DNA of 35,620 bases from Flavobacteriales bacterium (GCA_947491305.1 CANLIL010000029.1:1-35620), one strand, 5' to 3'; numbered from the stretch's first letter, positions 23,613-33,320 are shown. Notes: generated by a model from the sequence alone, not told the origin. Program-made: numbers and translations.

Positions 23613-25877
23613 TTATTTTTTAATAAGTTGCTTCGTTATTTTCCCTGATTTGGAATGAATAACAATGAAATATACGCCTGCTGAATAAGCTTCAAGCGAT
23701 AGAGTTGTTTTCAAAGTTGCTGGTTCAATCGTTATCAATTCATCTCCAGTTATTGTTGTAATACAAATTTTATCTGCGGGGAATTTTGTTTCAACAGTAA
23801 GCCAATTTGTTGTAGGATTTGGATATACGTTAATTTCATTTTCAACGAGTTCACCTATATCAACAGTTCCACTTAAACAAAACGGGATGGATAATGAATC
23901 TCCAAAATCTGCATTTGCTTCCAAAATTTCTCCAATTACAGAATCGTTAAATGTTAAGTTTAAATCACCGTTTCCGCTATTTTGTGCCGAGCAACTCGAC
24001 ATTCCATCACCATATTTGTCGTAAATTCTATACGTATAACAGGTTGATGTTAAACAAAATTCTTTGGTAACTGCAATTGGATTATTATTGCTGTATCCAT
24101 TTCCGCTGTATAGAATTGCGCCATTACTCGCTAACAATTTCCAAGAAGTTTCTGAAGCATAACAATCTAGGTTTAAGTTCATCGTAACAATGTTTCCATT
24201 GTTTAGAGTAGAGAAATTTCCAGTCACAGAATTATTACTTGCATTCAAATCTAAGCTAGATTGTATGGTAGCAGTAAATGAATGATTGCCATTTGGTAGG
24301 ATTGAAAAAGGCAGATTAATGACCGTACTTTGCCATTGTGGCAGTATTCCCGTCCAATTGTATGTTTGAACAGCACCTCCATCAAAACTGTATTGAATTG
24401 GCAAAGTGGTGATGGTTGTTGCTCCAATATTTGACAAGCTAAAAGAAGGATAAATTGTATCGGTGCAGTTGATTCCTTTTATTCCTGATGGATTTGAAAG
24501 TTGTCCATCAAAATTAATAGTAATTGGATTTACTGGATCTAAACCATTTAAAAATTGCGCACCTGTGTTTGTTGGGTCTAACCAATATTTTAACTGATTG
24601 TTACTATCACTTGCATTTGGTAACCACGATTTAGAGAACCGTCCATAAAAATCAGTTGCAGTTAAGTTATTACACGAAGCGCCACCACCCCACAATTGAC
24701 CAATTATTCGATGATTTTCATCAAACAATGGTGAACCTGAAGAACCACCTTCTGTTGTTGTGTTACGGTCCCATTTAACAGACCAAGTAGCATTCGCTTC
24801 CGAAGAATTCATTCCTTGTGAAATAGTAGGGGATTGATCATGGAACGATATTTTTTTAATGTCACCCGATGGATGATGAATGCACGTTGTGTTTTGTGGA
24901 ATTGCCCCAGTATTGTCCCAGCCAGAAAAATAAGGATTGCAAATTGCAGGAACCGTATTGTTGACCAAGCCGCCGGTAATTTCTACCAAGCAAAAATCGG
25001 ATGGCGTGCGTTTTGCGCGTAAAACAGCACCAGAAATTGATTCAAACGATGGAGCAGTAATTGGGTCTAAACAGTCAAGTGATTGCCAACTAAATCTGAA
25101 AATCCAGGTTGCAGGATTACTATAACAATGGTTGGCAGTTAACACGTACGGTTTTTTGTTTTGAAGAACATTGTTAACGAGCGCACCAGAGCAAAATCCG
25201 TTGCTGCCAGAAACTAACATTATGGAACTGTTGCGTTGATTTACCCATGCACTTCCATCTGGGCAATTCACGTTCATGTTGCAATTGCCCGAACTTCCAA
25301 ACGCTTTTGTTTGAAACTCTTTAGCTGTTCGGTAACCATGCGTCACCGTATGAATCGTTAATCCTTTCGATAAATTCACATTACTTGCAGGAACGTAATA
25401 TTCAACAATGGCGGTGTTTCCTGGAATTAATTCCGTTCCTAATTGACCTTCATACAAATGATTTTCAGTAAATTTTCCTAAAATAAATGATTTGTTTTCG
25501 TTGTAAACATACAATTCATTTCCTTCAGGAAGTTGAACATTTTCTAAGGTTAGGTTGACGGTTAAAGCTGCTTCGCACACAATTTTCAATTGCCAAAGTT
25601 GATCGCCGTTTGGTAAATTTGTCCACGTTCCACTATTCGTTAAATTTAACTGCGTATAATTGTTAAACCCAAAGCGCCATGGACCTGTTTTTTCAGCATC
25701 GACAATACTGTCTTCTGCTCTAAGATTGGCAATTGATGGCTCATTAAACGAAACAGAAGCAAGTGCTTGAACCTGTGAAAAAAGTGTGCTTTTAGGCAAG
25801 CCACCATCACCTTGTTGCGCCCATGCTTGTTGAAAAGCTAAAAGAAAACACACACTTAATGTTAAAAAATTACGCAT
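23613..25877 (-). CDS. Secreted trypsin-like serine protease, T9SS
   Basis: 754 residues. Signal peptide 1-20 (ends QAWA). A propeptide-like region with beta sandwich character (about 60-195) precedes the peptidase domain at about 200-440. The chymotrypsin-fold triad is visible: His250 (LTANHCY), Asp294 (SDFCLVEI) and Ser380 (EGGSSGSPLF). Many Cys could form disulfides, and the layout resembles lysyl endopeptidase-like secreted proteases. After it come a CARDB-like or beta-sandwich segment (about 455-560, TATIQSSLDLNASNNS) and a further beta domain. The T9SS sorting domain at about 680-754 has YPNPTTNWLTVE and ends KQLIKK. The protein is exported through the outer membrane and probably digests extracellular protein. 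Confidence 0.9.
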   Translation of the reverse strand: MRNFLTLSVCFLLAFQQAWAQQGDGGLPKSTLFSQVQALASVSFNEPSIANLRAEDSIVDAEKTGPWRFGFNNYTQLNLTNSGTWTNLPNGDQLWQLKIVCEAALTVNLTLENVQLPEGNELYVYNENKSFILGKFTENHLYEGQLGTELIPGNTAIVEYYVPASNVNLSKGLTIHTVTHGYRTAKEFQTKAFGSSGNCNMNVNCPDGSAWVNQRNSSIMLVSGSNGFCSGALVNNVLQNKKPYVLTANHCYSNPATWIFRFSWQSLDCLDPITAPSFESISGAVLRAKRTPSDFCLVEITGGLVNNTVPAICNPYFSGWDNTGAIPQNTTCIHHPSGDIKKISFHDQSPTISQGMNSSEANATWSVKWDRNTTTEGGSSGSPLFDENHRIIGQLWGGGASCNNLTATDFYGRFSKSWLPNASDSNNQLKYWLDPTNTGAQFLNGLDPVNPITINFDGQLSNPSGIKGINCTDTIYPSFSLSNIGATTITTLPIQYSFDGGAVQTYNWTGILPQWQSTVINLPFSILPNGNHSFTATIQSSLDLNASNNSVTGNFSTLNNGNIVTMNLNLDCYASETSWKLLASNGAILYSGNGYSNNNPIAVTKEFCLTSTCYTYRIYDKYGDGMSSCSAQNSGNGDLNLTFNDSVIGEILEANADFGDSLSIPFCLSGTVDIGELVENEINVYPNPTTNWLTVETKFPADKICITTITGDELITIEPATLKTTLSLEAYSAGVYFIVIHSKSGKITKQLIKK

Positions 25878-25986
25878 ACTGTTTTGTTTAAAAATTGTAG
25901 TTTACGAAAATAAGGTATTTTTTACTTTTTTCAACGAAAAACAAGGCCAAAGTCAGCTCGAATTTTAGCACACAAAAAATTTGCCC

Positions 25987-25994
25987 TATATTTG
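25987..25994 (+). promoter_or_regulatory. -7 element TATATTTG of the uridine kinase gene
   Basis: Exact TAnnTTTG match, 60 bases before the ATG at 26055. The -33 region is T-rich without a clear TTTG. Confidence 0.5.
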
Positions 25995-26054
25995 AAGGAT
26001 TCTTTTAGGAAGTAATTTTAAAAAGCAACTGCATTAATAATAAGATAAACGAGC

Positions 26055-26666
26055 ATGATCATTGGTATTTGTGGAGGAAGTGGTTCTGGGAAAACAACAC
26101 TTTTAAAACGTATTTCGTCTGAATTAAATCATTTAAAACCGTCTATTTTTTCGATGGATAATTATTACCATCCAATCTCAAAACAAGTATTGGATGAAAA
26201 TGGTGAAGTAAATTTTGATTTACCCACAGCTCTTGATCGTTCACGCTTACACTCGGATTTATCGACTTTATTAAAAGGAGAATCAATCGAAGTCAAAGAA
26301 TACCATTTCAATTCTCCGCCTGATAAAAACACCTTGGTAACGATTCACCCTTCCGATTTGGTCATTGTTGAAGGCTTGTTTTTGTTTCATTACGAAGAAA
26401 TTCGTGGGCAATTAGATTTTACAATTTTCATGGAAGTTGATTTAGCCACGCAATTAGACCGTCGTTTGTATAGAGATCAAGAAACACGTGGTTATTCAAG
26501 AGAAGCAATTTTATACCAATGGAACAATCATGTTTTACCGTGTTATAAAAATTACTTACAACCGTTTGAGCAAGACGCCGATTTTCGTTTTCACAATGAC
26601 TCCCGAGCAGATGATGAATTTGAACGTTTAATGTATGAGCTGCACCAGCAAATGGCAAAAAAATAA
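26055..26666 (+). CDS. udk: Uridine kinase
   Basis: Phosphorylates uridine or cytidine in pyrimidine salvage. 203 residues, normal length. The P-loop is GGSGSGKT (7-14). Other family features are the MDNYYHP segment (about 35-41) for nucleoside binding, FDLPTALDRSRL, VIVEGLFLFHYEEIR (Walker B-like) and the lid region LDRRLYRDQETRGYS with Arg residues. It could alternatively be a related phosphoribulokinase/uridine kinase family member, but the size and DNYYHP motif support uridine kinase. Own promoter; gpsA follows after 90 bases with its own promoter. Confidence 0.9.
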   Translation: MIIGICGGSGSGKTTLLKRISSELNHLKPSIFSMDNYYHPISKQVLDENGEVNFDLPTALDRSRLHSDLSTLLKGESIEVKEYHFNSPPDKNTLVTIHPSDLVIVEGLFLFHYEEIRGQLDFTIFMEVDLATQLDRRLYRDQETRGYSREAILYQWNNHVLPCYKNYLQPFEQDADFRFHNDSRADDEFERLMYELHQQMAKK

Positions 26667-26710
26667 ATGCGGTAAACTACGACTTTATTTAATAGTGTAA
26701 AAAGTACACA

Positions 26711-26742
26711 TTGAAGCAGTTTAAAAAAATTAATTACATTTG
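26711..26742 (+). promoter_or_regulatory. Promoter of gpsA (TTG-N21-TACATTTG)
   Basis: -7 element TACATTTG at 26735-26742 with a TTG at 26711-26713 as -33 element, 21 bases apart. The ATG begins 14 bases after the -7 element. Confidence 0.6.
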
Positions 26743-26756
26743 CGCAACAATACTAC

Positions 26757-27755
26757 ATGGAGAAACAACGAAAAATAGCAGTGATTGGCGGTGGAAGTTG
26801 GGCAACAGCTTTGGTCAAAATTTTATGTAACAATGTTCCACAAGTTAATTGGTGGATGCGTAACCAAGCAGCTGTAGATCACATTCTTAATTTTCGTCAC
26901 AATCCAAATTATTTGCAATCGGTTGAATTTGATTTAAATAAAGTCAACGTTAGCACTGATTTAGTCGCTTCAATTCAAGACGCTGACATCGTTATTATCG
27001 CGACGCCTTCTGCTTTTTTAACAAAAATGTTTGAAGGTTTTCCAACAGAAATTATGGCAAATAAAATTGTTTTTTCTGCCGTGAAAGGAATTATTCCAGA
27101 ATACAATGCCATTCCTGCCCGTTTTATTCACAAAACATTTGGAACGAAGTATAAAAACATTGGAATTATTTGTGGTCCTTGCCATGCTGAAGAAGTTGCC
27201 TTAGAACGCCTTTCTTATTTAACCATTGCAAGTCAAGACGACAATGTAGCCGAAGAAATGGCGAAATTATTAGCGTGTCGTTACATCAAAACAACCGTTT
27301 CAGATGACTTATTTGGAACAGAACTTTCAGCCGTTTTGAAAAACGTGTATGCCTTGGCTTCTGGAATTTGTTCTGGATTAGGTTACGGAGATAATTTTCA
27401 ATCAGTATTGATTTCAAACGCCATTCAAGAAATTGAAAATTTCATCGATGAGGTAAGTCCAATTCACCGCGATGTAAAATCTAGTGCTTATTTAGGGGAT
27501 TTATTGGTGACAGCCTATTCGAAATTTTCTAGAAATAGAACCTTTGGTTTTATGATTGGAAAAGGCTATTCTGTAAAAGCGGCACAATTAGAGATGGACA
27601 TGATTGCTGAAGGCTATTACGCTACAAAATGCGTGATGGAAATCAATAAAAAGTTCAATGTCGAAATGCCAATATTAGATGCCGTTTACAATATTTTATA
27701 CGAAAACATTTCGCCTGTTATTGAAATGCGTATTTTAACTGATAAGTTTAGTTAA
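26757..27755 (+). CDS. gpsA: Glycerol-3-phosphate dehydrogenase [NAD(P)+]
   Basis: Reduces dihydroxyacetone phosphate to sn-glycerol 3-phosphate for phospholipid synthesis. 332 residues. The Rossmann nucleotide-binding loop is GGGSWATAL (11-19). Catalytic Lys195 lies in LSAVLKNVYALASGI, followed by GLGYGDNFQS in the C-terminal helical domain. The usual GPSFAxE motif is GPCHAEEVA (140-148), a variant I associate with Bacteroidetes sequences. The ATG follows closely on a good promoter, supporting the start and a short leader. Confidence 0.95.
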   Translation: MEKQRKIAVIGGGSWATALVKILCNNVPQVNWWMRNQAAVDHILNFRHNPNYLQSVEFDLNKVNVSTDLVASIQDADIVIIATPSAFLTKMFEGFPTEIMANKIVFSAVKGIIPEYNAIPARFIHKTFGTKYKNIGIICGPCHAEEVALERLSYLTIASQDDNVAEEMAKLLACRYIKTTVSDDLFGTELSAVLKNVYALASGICSGLGYGDNFQSVLISNAIQEIENFIDEVSPIHRDVKSSAYLGDLLVTAYSKFSRNRTFGFMIGKGYSVKAAQLEMDMIAEGYYATKCVMEINKKFNVEMPILDAVYNILYENISPVIEMRILTDKFS

Positions 27756-27809
27756 TCATTTCCCTTGCTGTTTCCCTTTTTTTTACTGTCCGATAAACTT
27801 GTTTTTAGT

Positions 27810-27817
27810 TATTTTTG
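27810..27817 (+). promoter_or_regulatory. -7 element TATTTTTG of the aspartate kinase gene
   Basis: Exact TAnnTTTG match 15 bases before the chosen ATG at 27833. The 12 bases TATTTTTGTACA recur exactly at 29102-29113 before the next gene. Part of it forms the palindrome TTTTGTACAAAA (27813-27824). Confidence 0.55.
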
Positions 27818-27832
27818 TACAAAATAATATGC

Positions 27833-29098
27833 ATGAAAATTTTTAAGTTTGGTGGAGCATCCGTGAAAAATGCGGCAGCTGTTCGCAATGTTGCTGAAAT
27901 CGTTTCGTTATACGATGGACAAAAAATCACAATTGTGGTCTCTGCAATGGGTAAAACCACGAACAAATTAGAAGAAATTGTTCATGCATTGGCAACAAAA
28001 GACCGTAAAATATTTATGGCTTTAGTTGATGATTTGCTCGTTTTTCACGAAACTATTTTAGGCGAATTATTCCCAGAACGCCATTATGCTGTTTATGCTG
28101 AAATGGAGGCTATTTTTGAAGCGCTTCGATTGCGTTTTGACCAGCCTTTTTCAGATAATTATAGTTTTGAATACGATCAAATTGTTTCGATTGGCGAAGT
28201 GTTTTCATCGGTTATTTTAGCTGCTTTTTTAAGAGAAAAAGGATTTCCAGCGGTTTGGGCTGACGCACGAAAATTGATTCGAACAGACCATTTATACCAA
28301 GAAGGAACTGTTGATTGGAACAAAACAGCATCCTTGATTCAAGAACATTTTTTGCCACTTTTTTCAGAAGTGAACATTCAAGTAACGCAAGGTTTCATTG
28401 GTCACACGCCCGAAGGCTTCACCACTACGTTGGGTCGTGAAGGCTCTGATTATACTGCTGGAATTTTTGCGTATTGTACCAATGCGGAAAGTGTCACGAT
28501 TTGGAAAGATGTGCCAGGAATGTTGAATGCCGATCCAAAGTACTTTGAAAACACCATTAAATTAGACCAAATATCTTTCAAAGAAGCAATCGAATTGTCG
28601 TATTACGGTGCTTCTGTAATTCACCCAAAAACAATCAAACCGCTTCAAAATAAAGACATTCCGTTGTATGTGAAATCCTTTTTGGACCCAATGGCTCCAG
28701 GAACAATCATTCAAAAAAATTCAGAGAACGATGCTTTAATCCCATCGTTTATCTTCAAAAAAGACCAAGTTTTGTTTTCGTTTACAACAACTAACTTTTC
28801 TTTCATAGTTGAAGAAAATTTAAGCGATATTTTCAGTCGTTTGGCAAAAATCAATGCAAAAATTAACTTAATGCAAAATTCAGCGTTGGATTTTTCAATT
28901 TTGATAGATCGTTCCAAAGTGGACATTCATCAGGTGCTTGAGTTGTTTAAAGATACGTATTCGGTGAAATTCAATGAAGGATTAACCTTAATTACCATTC
29001 GTCATTACGACCAAGCTACGATTGATCGCGTTACAGCAAACAAAGAAATTATTTTGGAACAGAAAACACGTCAAACTGCTAGGATTGTGGTGAAATGA
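27833..29098 (+). CDS. Aspartate kinase
   Basis: Phosphorylates aspartate, the first step toward lysine, threonine and methionine. 421 residues from the ATG at 27833 (MKIFKFGGASVKN); the six extra residues from a TTG at 27815 would overlap the promoter. The kinase signature KFGGASV is at 5-11, with GRGGSDYT-like sequence TLGREGSDYTAG (about 210) and KDVPGMLNADP. The C-terminal third (about 300-421) resembles an ACT regulatory region (FSFIVEENLSDIFSRLAKINAKINLMQ), so feedback inhibition is likely. It is monofunctional: no homoserine dehydrogenase is fused. The following gene acts in methionine/cysteine metabolism, downstream in the same pathway. Confidence 0.92.
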   Translation: MKIFKFGGASVKNAAAVRNVAEIVSLYDGQKITIVVSAMGKTTNKLEEIVHALATKDRKIFMALVDDLLVFHETILGELFPERHYAVYAEMEAIFEALRLRFDQPFSDNYSFEYDQIVSIGEVFSSVILAAFLREKGFPAVWADARKLIRTDHLYQEGTVDWNKTASLIQEHFLPLFSEVNIQVTQGFIGHTPEGFTTTLGREGSDYTAGIFAYCTNAESVTIWKDVPGMLNADPKYFENTIKLDQISFKEAIELSYYGASVIHPKTIKPLQNKDIPLYVKSFLDPMAPGTIIQKNSENDALIPSFIFKKDQVLFSFTTTNFSFIVEENLSDIFSRLAKINAKINLMQNSALDFSILIDRSKVDIHQVLELFKDTYSVKFNEGLTLITIRHYDQATIDRVTANKEIILEQKTRQTARIVVK

Positions 29099-29101
29099 TG
29101 C

Positions 29102-29109
29102 TATTTTTG
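29102..29109 (+). promoter_or_regulatory. -7 element TATTTTTG of the trans-sulfuration gene
   Basis: Exact TAnnTTTG match 26 bases before the ATG at 29136 and 3 bases after the aspartate kinase stop. It shares TATTTTTGTACA with the aspartate kinase promoter. Confidence 0.5.
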
Positions 29110-29135
29110 TACACAAAGAAATTAAAATTACACAT

Positions 29136-30275
29136 ATGAAATTTGGAACAAAAGCCATTCATGCAGGTGTTCATCCTGACGAAGCAACAGGCGCAATTAT
29201 GACCCCAATTTACCAAACATCAACGTATGTTCAAGATGGAGTTGGCAATCACAAAGGGTACGAATATTCGCGTACGCAAAATCCTACCCGCCATGCACTT
29301 GAAAAAAACATTGCTGCGATTGAAAACGGAAATTATGGCGCGTGTTTTGGTTCAGGTTTAGCTGCAATTGATTGTGTGATTAAAATGCTGAATCCTGGTG
29401 ATGAAGTGATTTCTACGAGCGATCTTTATGGTGGTTCTTACCGAATTTTCAATACAATTTTCGCAAAATATGGCATTAAATTTCATTTTGTTGACATGCA
29501 ACATCCAGCAGCGGTAGAAGCGTTGGTAAATGCGAATACGAAATTGATTTGGGTGGAAACACCAACGAATCCGATGATGAATATTATCGATATCAAAGCC
29601 ATGGCTCAAATCGCTAAAAAAGCGAATGCCATGTTAGCTGTTGACAATACCTTTGCGACACCTTATTTGCAAAATCCCTTGGATTTAGGCGCTGATATCG
29701 TGATGCATTCTGTAACGAAATACTTGGGCGGACACTCGGATGTTGTGATGGGTGCCTTGGTTTGCAACGATGAAGAAATATCGAAAGAAATGTACCGCAT
29801 TCAAAATTCATCGGGAGCTGTTACGGCACCAATGGATTCATTTTTAGTTTTACGAGGAATTAAAACTTTGCACTTGCGCATGCAACGTCATTGTGAGAAT
29901 GGAGAAAAAATTGCACACTTTTTAGCGACGCATCCTAAAATTGAAAAGGTTTACTGGCCAGGGTTCACAACACATCCGAATCACGAAGTTGCGAAAGAAC
30001 AAATGCGTGGATTTGGTGGAATGATTTCATTTACCTTAAAAGGAAATAAATTGGAAGACGCTTTAGCCATCGTAAAAAAATTAGAATTGTTTGCTTTGGC
30101 CGAATCATTGGGAGGAGTAGAATCCTTGATTGGTCATCCAGCAACTATGACACATGCTTCGATTCCAAAAGAGGTAAGAGAAAAAACAGGCGTTGTTGAT
30201 TCATTGATTCGATTAAGCGTTGGAGTTGAAGACGTTGACGATTTGATTGATGATTTAAAAAATGCATTAGCATAA
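29136..30275 (+). CDS. Trans-sulfuration PLP enzyme (cystathionine gamma-synthase or beta/gamma-lyase)
   Basis: 379 residues of the Cys/Met metabolism PLP-dependent family, which makes or splits cystathionine in methionine and cysteine synthesis. The PLP lysine is Lys195 in SVTKYLGGHSD. Other family features are YEYSRTQNPTR (42-52), GSGLAAI, LYGGSYRIF, ETPTNPMM, VDNTFATPYLQNPL and, near the C-terminus, AESLGGVESLIGHPATMTHA. These features are shared by synthase (MetB) and lyase members, so sequence reading does not decide the reaction. Position just after aspartate kinase favours a biosynthetic role in methionine supply. A strong terminator follows. Confidence 0.9.
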   Translation: MKFGTKAIHAGVHPDEATGAIMTPIYQTSTYVQDGVGNHKGYEYSRTQNPTRHALEKNIAAIENGNYGACFGSGLAAIDCVIKMLNPGDEVISTSDLYGGSYRIFNTIFAKYGIKFHFVDMQHPAAVEALVNANTKLIWVETPTNPMMNIIDIKAMAQIAKKANAMLAVDNTFATPYLQNPLDLGADIVMHSVTKYLGGHSDVVMGALVCNDEEISKEMYRIQNSSGAVTAPMDSFLVLRGIKTLHLRMQRHCENGEKIAHFLATHPKIEKVYWPGFTTHPNHEVAKEQMRGFGGMISFTLKGNKLEDALAIVKKLELFALAESLGGVESLIGHPATMTHASIPKEVREKTGVVDSLIRLSVGVEDVDDLIDDLKNALA

Positions 30276-30291
30276 ACAAAAAAATTCATTT

Positions 30292-30318
30292 AAAAGCTCT
30301 CACATTGGGAGCTTTTTT
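30292..30318 (+). terminator. Rho-independent terminator
   Basis: AAAAGCTC pairs with GAGCTTTT around a short loop, with a further G-T and C-G pair inside, followed by a T run. It lies 16 bases after the trans-sulfuration gene and just 12 bases before the next ATG. Confidence 0.9.
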
Positions 30319-30330
30319 AATACCATTAAA

Positions 30331-31029
30331 ATGCACATTTTCATCACTGGCGTATCTTCTGGAATAGGAGAAGCTTTGGCAAAAAAGTATTTATCCGACG
30401 GTCATTCTGTAACAGGAATCGGAAGAAGCCATGCTTTTGAGCACGCTAATTTCACGTTTATTTCGTTGGATTTATCCGATGTAAAAGCACTTGAAACGAT
30501 TCAATTTGTAACATCACACACAGACGTGGTATTGATTAATAATGCTGGACAAATCGGCGCTATCAAACGAATTAGCGAGCAAACTGAATCTGACATTGAA
30601 CGTGTGATGACCATAAACGCCATTGCTCCAATGATTTTGTGTCAACAATTTTTAAAACAAGTTCCTTTAACAACACCACAAACTATTGTGAACATTAGTT
30701 CAGGAGCTGCCAACAGAGCAATTCCTGCTTGGGCTAGTTATTGCGCTTCAAAAATTGCATTGGATCGTTTTTCAGAAACAATTGATTTAGAAGAAAAAGA
30801 GCGCGGAAGGAATTTACGTGTTTTTTCGATCGCGCCGGGTGTGATTGATTCGCCCATGCAAGAAAAAATTAGAGCGGCATCTGAAACAGATTTTTCTAGT
30901 CATGCGAATTTTGTTCAACTGAAAAATACAAATGAATTAGCCTCTGCCGAACAAACTGCTGCTAAAATTTGTTTATTAATCGAAAATGCATCAAACGATT
31001 GTGTTATCCAAACATTAAAAGCGTATTAA
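30331..31029 (+). CDS. Short-chain dehydrogenase/reductase (SDR)
   Basis: 232 residues, a classical SDR. The NAD(P)-binding loop is GVSSGIG (7-13), the NNAG motif is at 70-73, and the catalytic set is Ser123/Ser124 with Tyr137-x-x-x-Lys141 (SYCASKIALD). IAPGVIDSPMQ after the active site is the usual PG motif. Such enzymes oxidise or reduce an alcohol/carbonyl; the substrate is not predictable from these motifs. Resembles the sepiapterin reductase-like or YdfG-like group by its short length, but I am unsure. The ATG is 12 bases after the terminator of the previous gene, leaving little room for its own promoter. Confidence 0.85.
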   Translation: MHIFITGVSSGIGEALAKKYLSDGHSVTGIGRSHAFEHANFTFISLDLSDVKALETIQFVTSHTDVVLINNAGQIGAIKRISEQTESDIERVMTINAIAPMILCQQFLKQVPLTTPQTIVNISSGAANRAIPAWASYCASKIALDRFSETIDLEEKERGRNLRVFSIAPGVIDSPMQEKIRAASETDFSSHANFVQLKNTNELASAEQTAAKICLLIENASNDCVIQTLKAY

Positions 31030-31106
31030 TTTATTTCGATTGAAATTTTTTATTGTTTAAACCATTTCGTATTTTGTGCCGTCATTTATACATACATAAT
31101 TTTTAT

Positions 31107-33266
31107 ATGAACAAATTTTTCTTTTTTGTAGTCGTTTCTTTTTTGTTTAACGCATTGAATTTAAGTGCTCAAAGCACTTTTTTTGACGCAACGAACGCAC
31201 GTGATGGGGAATCAGTTGAGTATTGTTACCAACATAAATTACACGTTAAAAATTTAGCGAATCCTGCGTATGTTCAAAGCTTGCAAAACGATGAAGTAAT
31301 TCGTCAACATGAAGCATTGAATTCAGCTTCAACGAAAGGAATAATTTATAAAATTCCAATTGTTTTTCATGTGTTGCATATAAATGGTGCTGAAAACATC
31401 AGCGACGCACAAATTAAAGATGCCTTATTCATCTTAAACAGAGATTATAGAAAACAAAATGCAGATGCTGCAAACGTACATGTAGATTTTCAAGGAATGC
31501 CTTCTGATATTGAAGTGGAGTTTGTATTAGCTACGAAAGCACCAAATGGGGCTTGTTTTAAAGGGATTACACGCACGTATTCTTCGTTAAGTTACCAAGG
31601 CAATGATGGTGGGGATCAAGTGGGCGCAATAAAAACAGGAAATGATGTTTTTCAAGGGGAATGGCCAAGCAACAAGTATTTAAATATTTTTATCTGCGGA
31701 AATATTGGTGGTGCGGCAGGATATACGTATAAACCAGGAGGTTGGCAAGGAACAAATATGTCAATTGGTGGAATTTGGGTTTTACATAATTACGTTGGTT
31801 CAATTGGAACTTCTTCATTGAATACAAGCAGAACCTTAACCCACGAATGCGGTCATTGGTTAAATTTAGATCACACATGGGGAGGGAACAACAATCCTGG
31901 AAATGCATCGAGTTGCTCTACAGACGATGCTGTAACTGACACACCAAATTGTATCGGCGTAACAGGTTGTTTAATAAATTCTAATACGTGTAATTCTGAC
32001 GATCCTTATTGGGGTTTCCCAATGCGTGACAATGTTGAAAATTACATGGATTATTCGTACTGTTCAAAAATGTTTACTACAGGACAAAAAACACGCATGC
32101 GTGCAGCACTTACATCATCTGTTGCAGGAAGAAATAACTTGTGGACAACATCAAATTTAGCTGCTACAGGCGCTGATGGGAACGTGAATTTGTGTAAAGC
32201 TGATTTTACAGTGAATAAAACATCGATTTGTGTGGGTGAATTATTGCAATTTACGGATGGAACGTATAATGCTGCAACGGGTTGGTCGTGGACTTTCCAA
32301 AACGGAACTCCAGCAACTTCAACAGCTCAAAATCCGCAGGTTTCATATGATACTCCAGGAATTTATACGGTTACTTTAACAGCTACAGACGGTACAACCA
32401 CGCAAACAGAAACCAAAACACAATACATTCATGTGTTACCAAAATTTGGTTATTTACCATTCTTAGAAACCTTTGAAAATTACACAGATTTATCTAATAC
32501 CCCGAATTGGGAAATTGTAAATCCAACAGATTTTATTTCATTTCAAATTGGAACAACAGGCTTGTCTTCAGCAAAATCTGCCTACTTAAACAATTACAAT
32601 TCAAACGGTAGTCAATCCGATGAACTAATTTCTGCAGCAGTGGATTTATCTTCGATTACTTCATCTGCGACTTTGAGTTTCCGTTTTTCTTACCGTAAGA
32701 AAGCAACTGCTAATTTCGAGTCTTTGAAAGTTTATTTATCGAAAGATTGTGGTGTTTCTTGGGCGCAACGTAAAACGTTAACGGGAAGTCAATTGTCAAC
32801 TATAGTAGTGCCATCCCCATGGATCCCTGCAACGCCTGAAGATTGGACAACTGTTCACATGACGAATGTAACGTCAGAATATTGGGTGGATAATTTCCGT
32901 TACAAATTCAAATTTGATGGCAATGGTGGAAATAACTTATACCTTGATAATATTAACATTTACTCAGGTTCGCCTTCTGACAATGTTGTTTCTGGAATTG
33001 ATGAAACGCTGCAAATGAATGGGGTGAATTTATACCCAAATCCTGCAGATGAAGAAGTAACGCTTTCGTTTTCTAGCATTAACACGCAAGCTATTACCGT
33101 TGCAATTCAAGATGTCTTTGGTAAAACCATTCAATCCCACAATATTTTAGCACAAAACGGTTCTAATTTAGTATTCTTGGATACACAAAAATTAGCAGCT
33201 GGAACGTATTTTGTTTCTTTAATAAATGGAGGAACTCCAGTGACGATCAAATTCGTGAAAGAATAA
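31107..33266 (+). CDS. Secreted M43 family zinc metalloprotease with PKD domain, T9SS
   Basis: 719 residues from the ATG at 31107, which begins a signal peptide (1-22, ends LNLSAQ); the longer frame starts only at a TTG. The M43 (cytophagalysin/pappalysin) catalytic site is His246-Glu247-Cys-Gly-His250 with third ligand His256 (HECGHWLNLDH), then the Met-turn in ENYMDYSYCSKMF. Asn replaces the usual Gly between the second and third His. A PKD domain follows (about 372-445, ATGWSWTFQNGTP...VTLTATDG), then a jelly-roll/MAM-like beta domain (about 455-625) and the T9SS sorting domain with NLYPNPADEEVTL to the end. Predicted function is extracellular proteolysis. A TATTTTG element lies 30 bases upstream of the ATG, and a terminator follows the stop. 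Confidence 0.93.
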   Translation: MNKFFFFVVVSFLFNALNLSAQSTFFDATNARDGESVEYCYQHKLHVKNLANPAYVQSLQNDEVIRQHEALNSASTKGIIYKIPIVFHVLHINGAENISDAQIKDALFILNRDYRKQNADAANVHVDFQGMPSDIEVEFVLATKAPNGACFKGITRTYSSLSYQGNDGGDQVGAIKTGNDVFQGEWPSNKYLNIFICGNIGGAAGYTYKPGGWQGTNMSIGGIWVLHNYVGSIGTSSLNTSRTLTHECGHWLNLDHTWGGNNNPGNASSCSTDDAVTDTPNCIGVTGCLINSNTCNSDDPYWGFPMRDNVENYMDYSYCSKMFTTGQKTRMRAALTSSVAGRNNLWTTSNLAATGADGNVNLCKADFTVNKTSICVGELLQFTDGTYNAATGWSWTFQNGTPATSTAQNPQVSYDTPGIYTVTLTATDGTTTQTETKTQYIHVLPKFGYLPFLETFENYTDLSNTPNWEIVNPTDFISFQIGTTGLSSAKSAYLNNYNSNGSQSDELISAAVDLSSITSSATLSFRFSYRKKATANFESLKVYLSKDCGVSWAQRKTLTGSQLSTIVVPSPWIPATPEDWTTVHMTNVTSEYWVDNFRYKFKFDGNGGNNLYLDNINIYSGSPSDNVVSGIDETLQMNGVNLYPNPADEEVTLSFSSINTQAITVAIQDVFGKTIQSHNILAQNGSNLVFLDTQKLAAGTYFVSLINGGTPVTIKFVKE

Positions 33267-33289
33267 CGTTCACTGAAACTCATTTTTTG

Positions 33290-33320
33290 AAAGCGTGGAT
33301 CTTGGTTCACGCTTTTTTTT
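33290..33320 (+). terminator. Rho-independent terminator
   Basis: AAAGCGTG pairs with CACGCTTT around a 10-base loop, followed by a run of eight T. It lies 23 bases after the metalloprotease gene. Confidence 0.92.
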
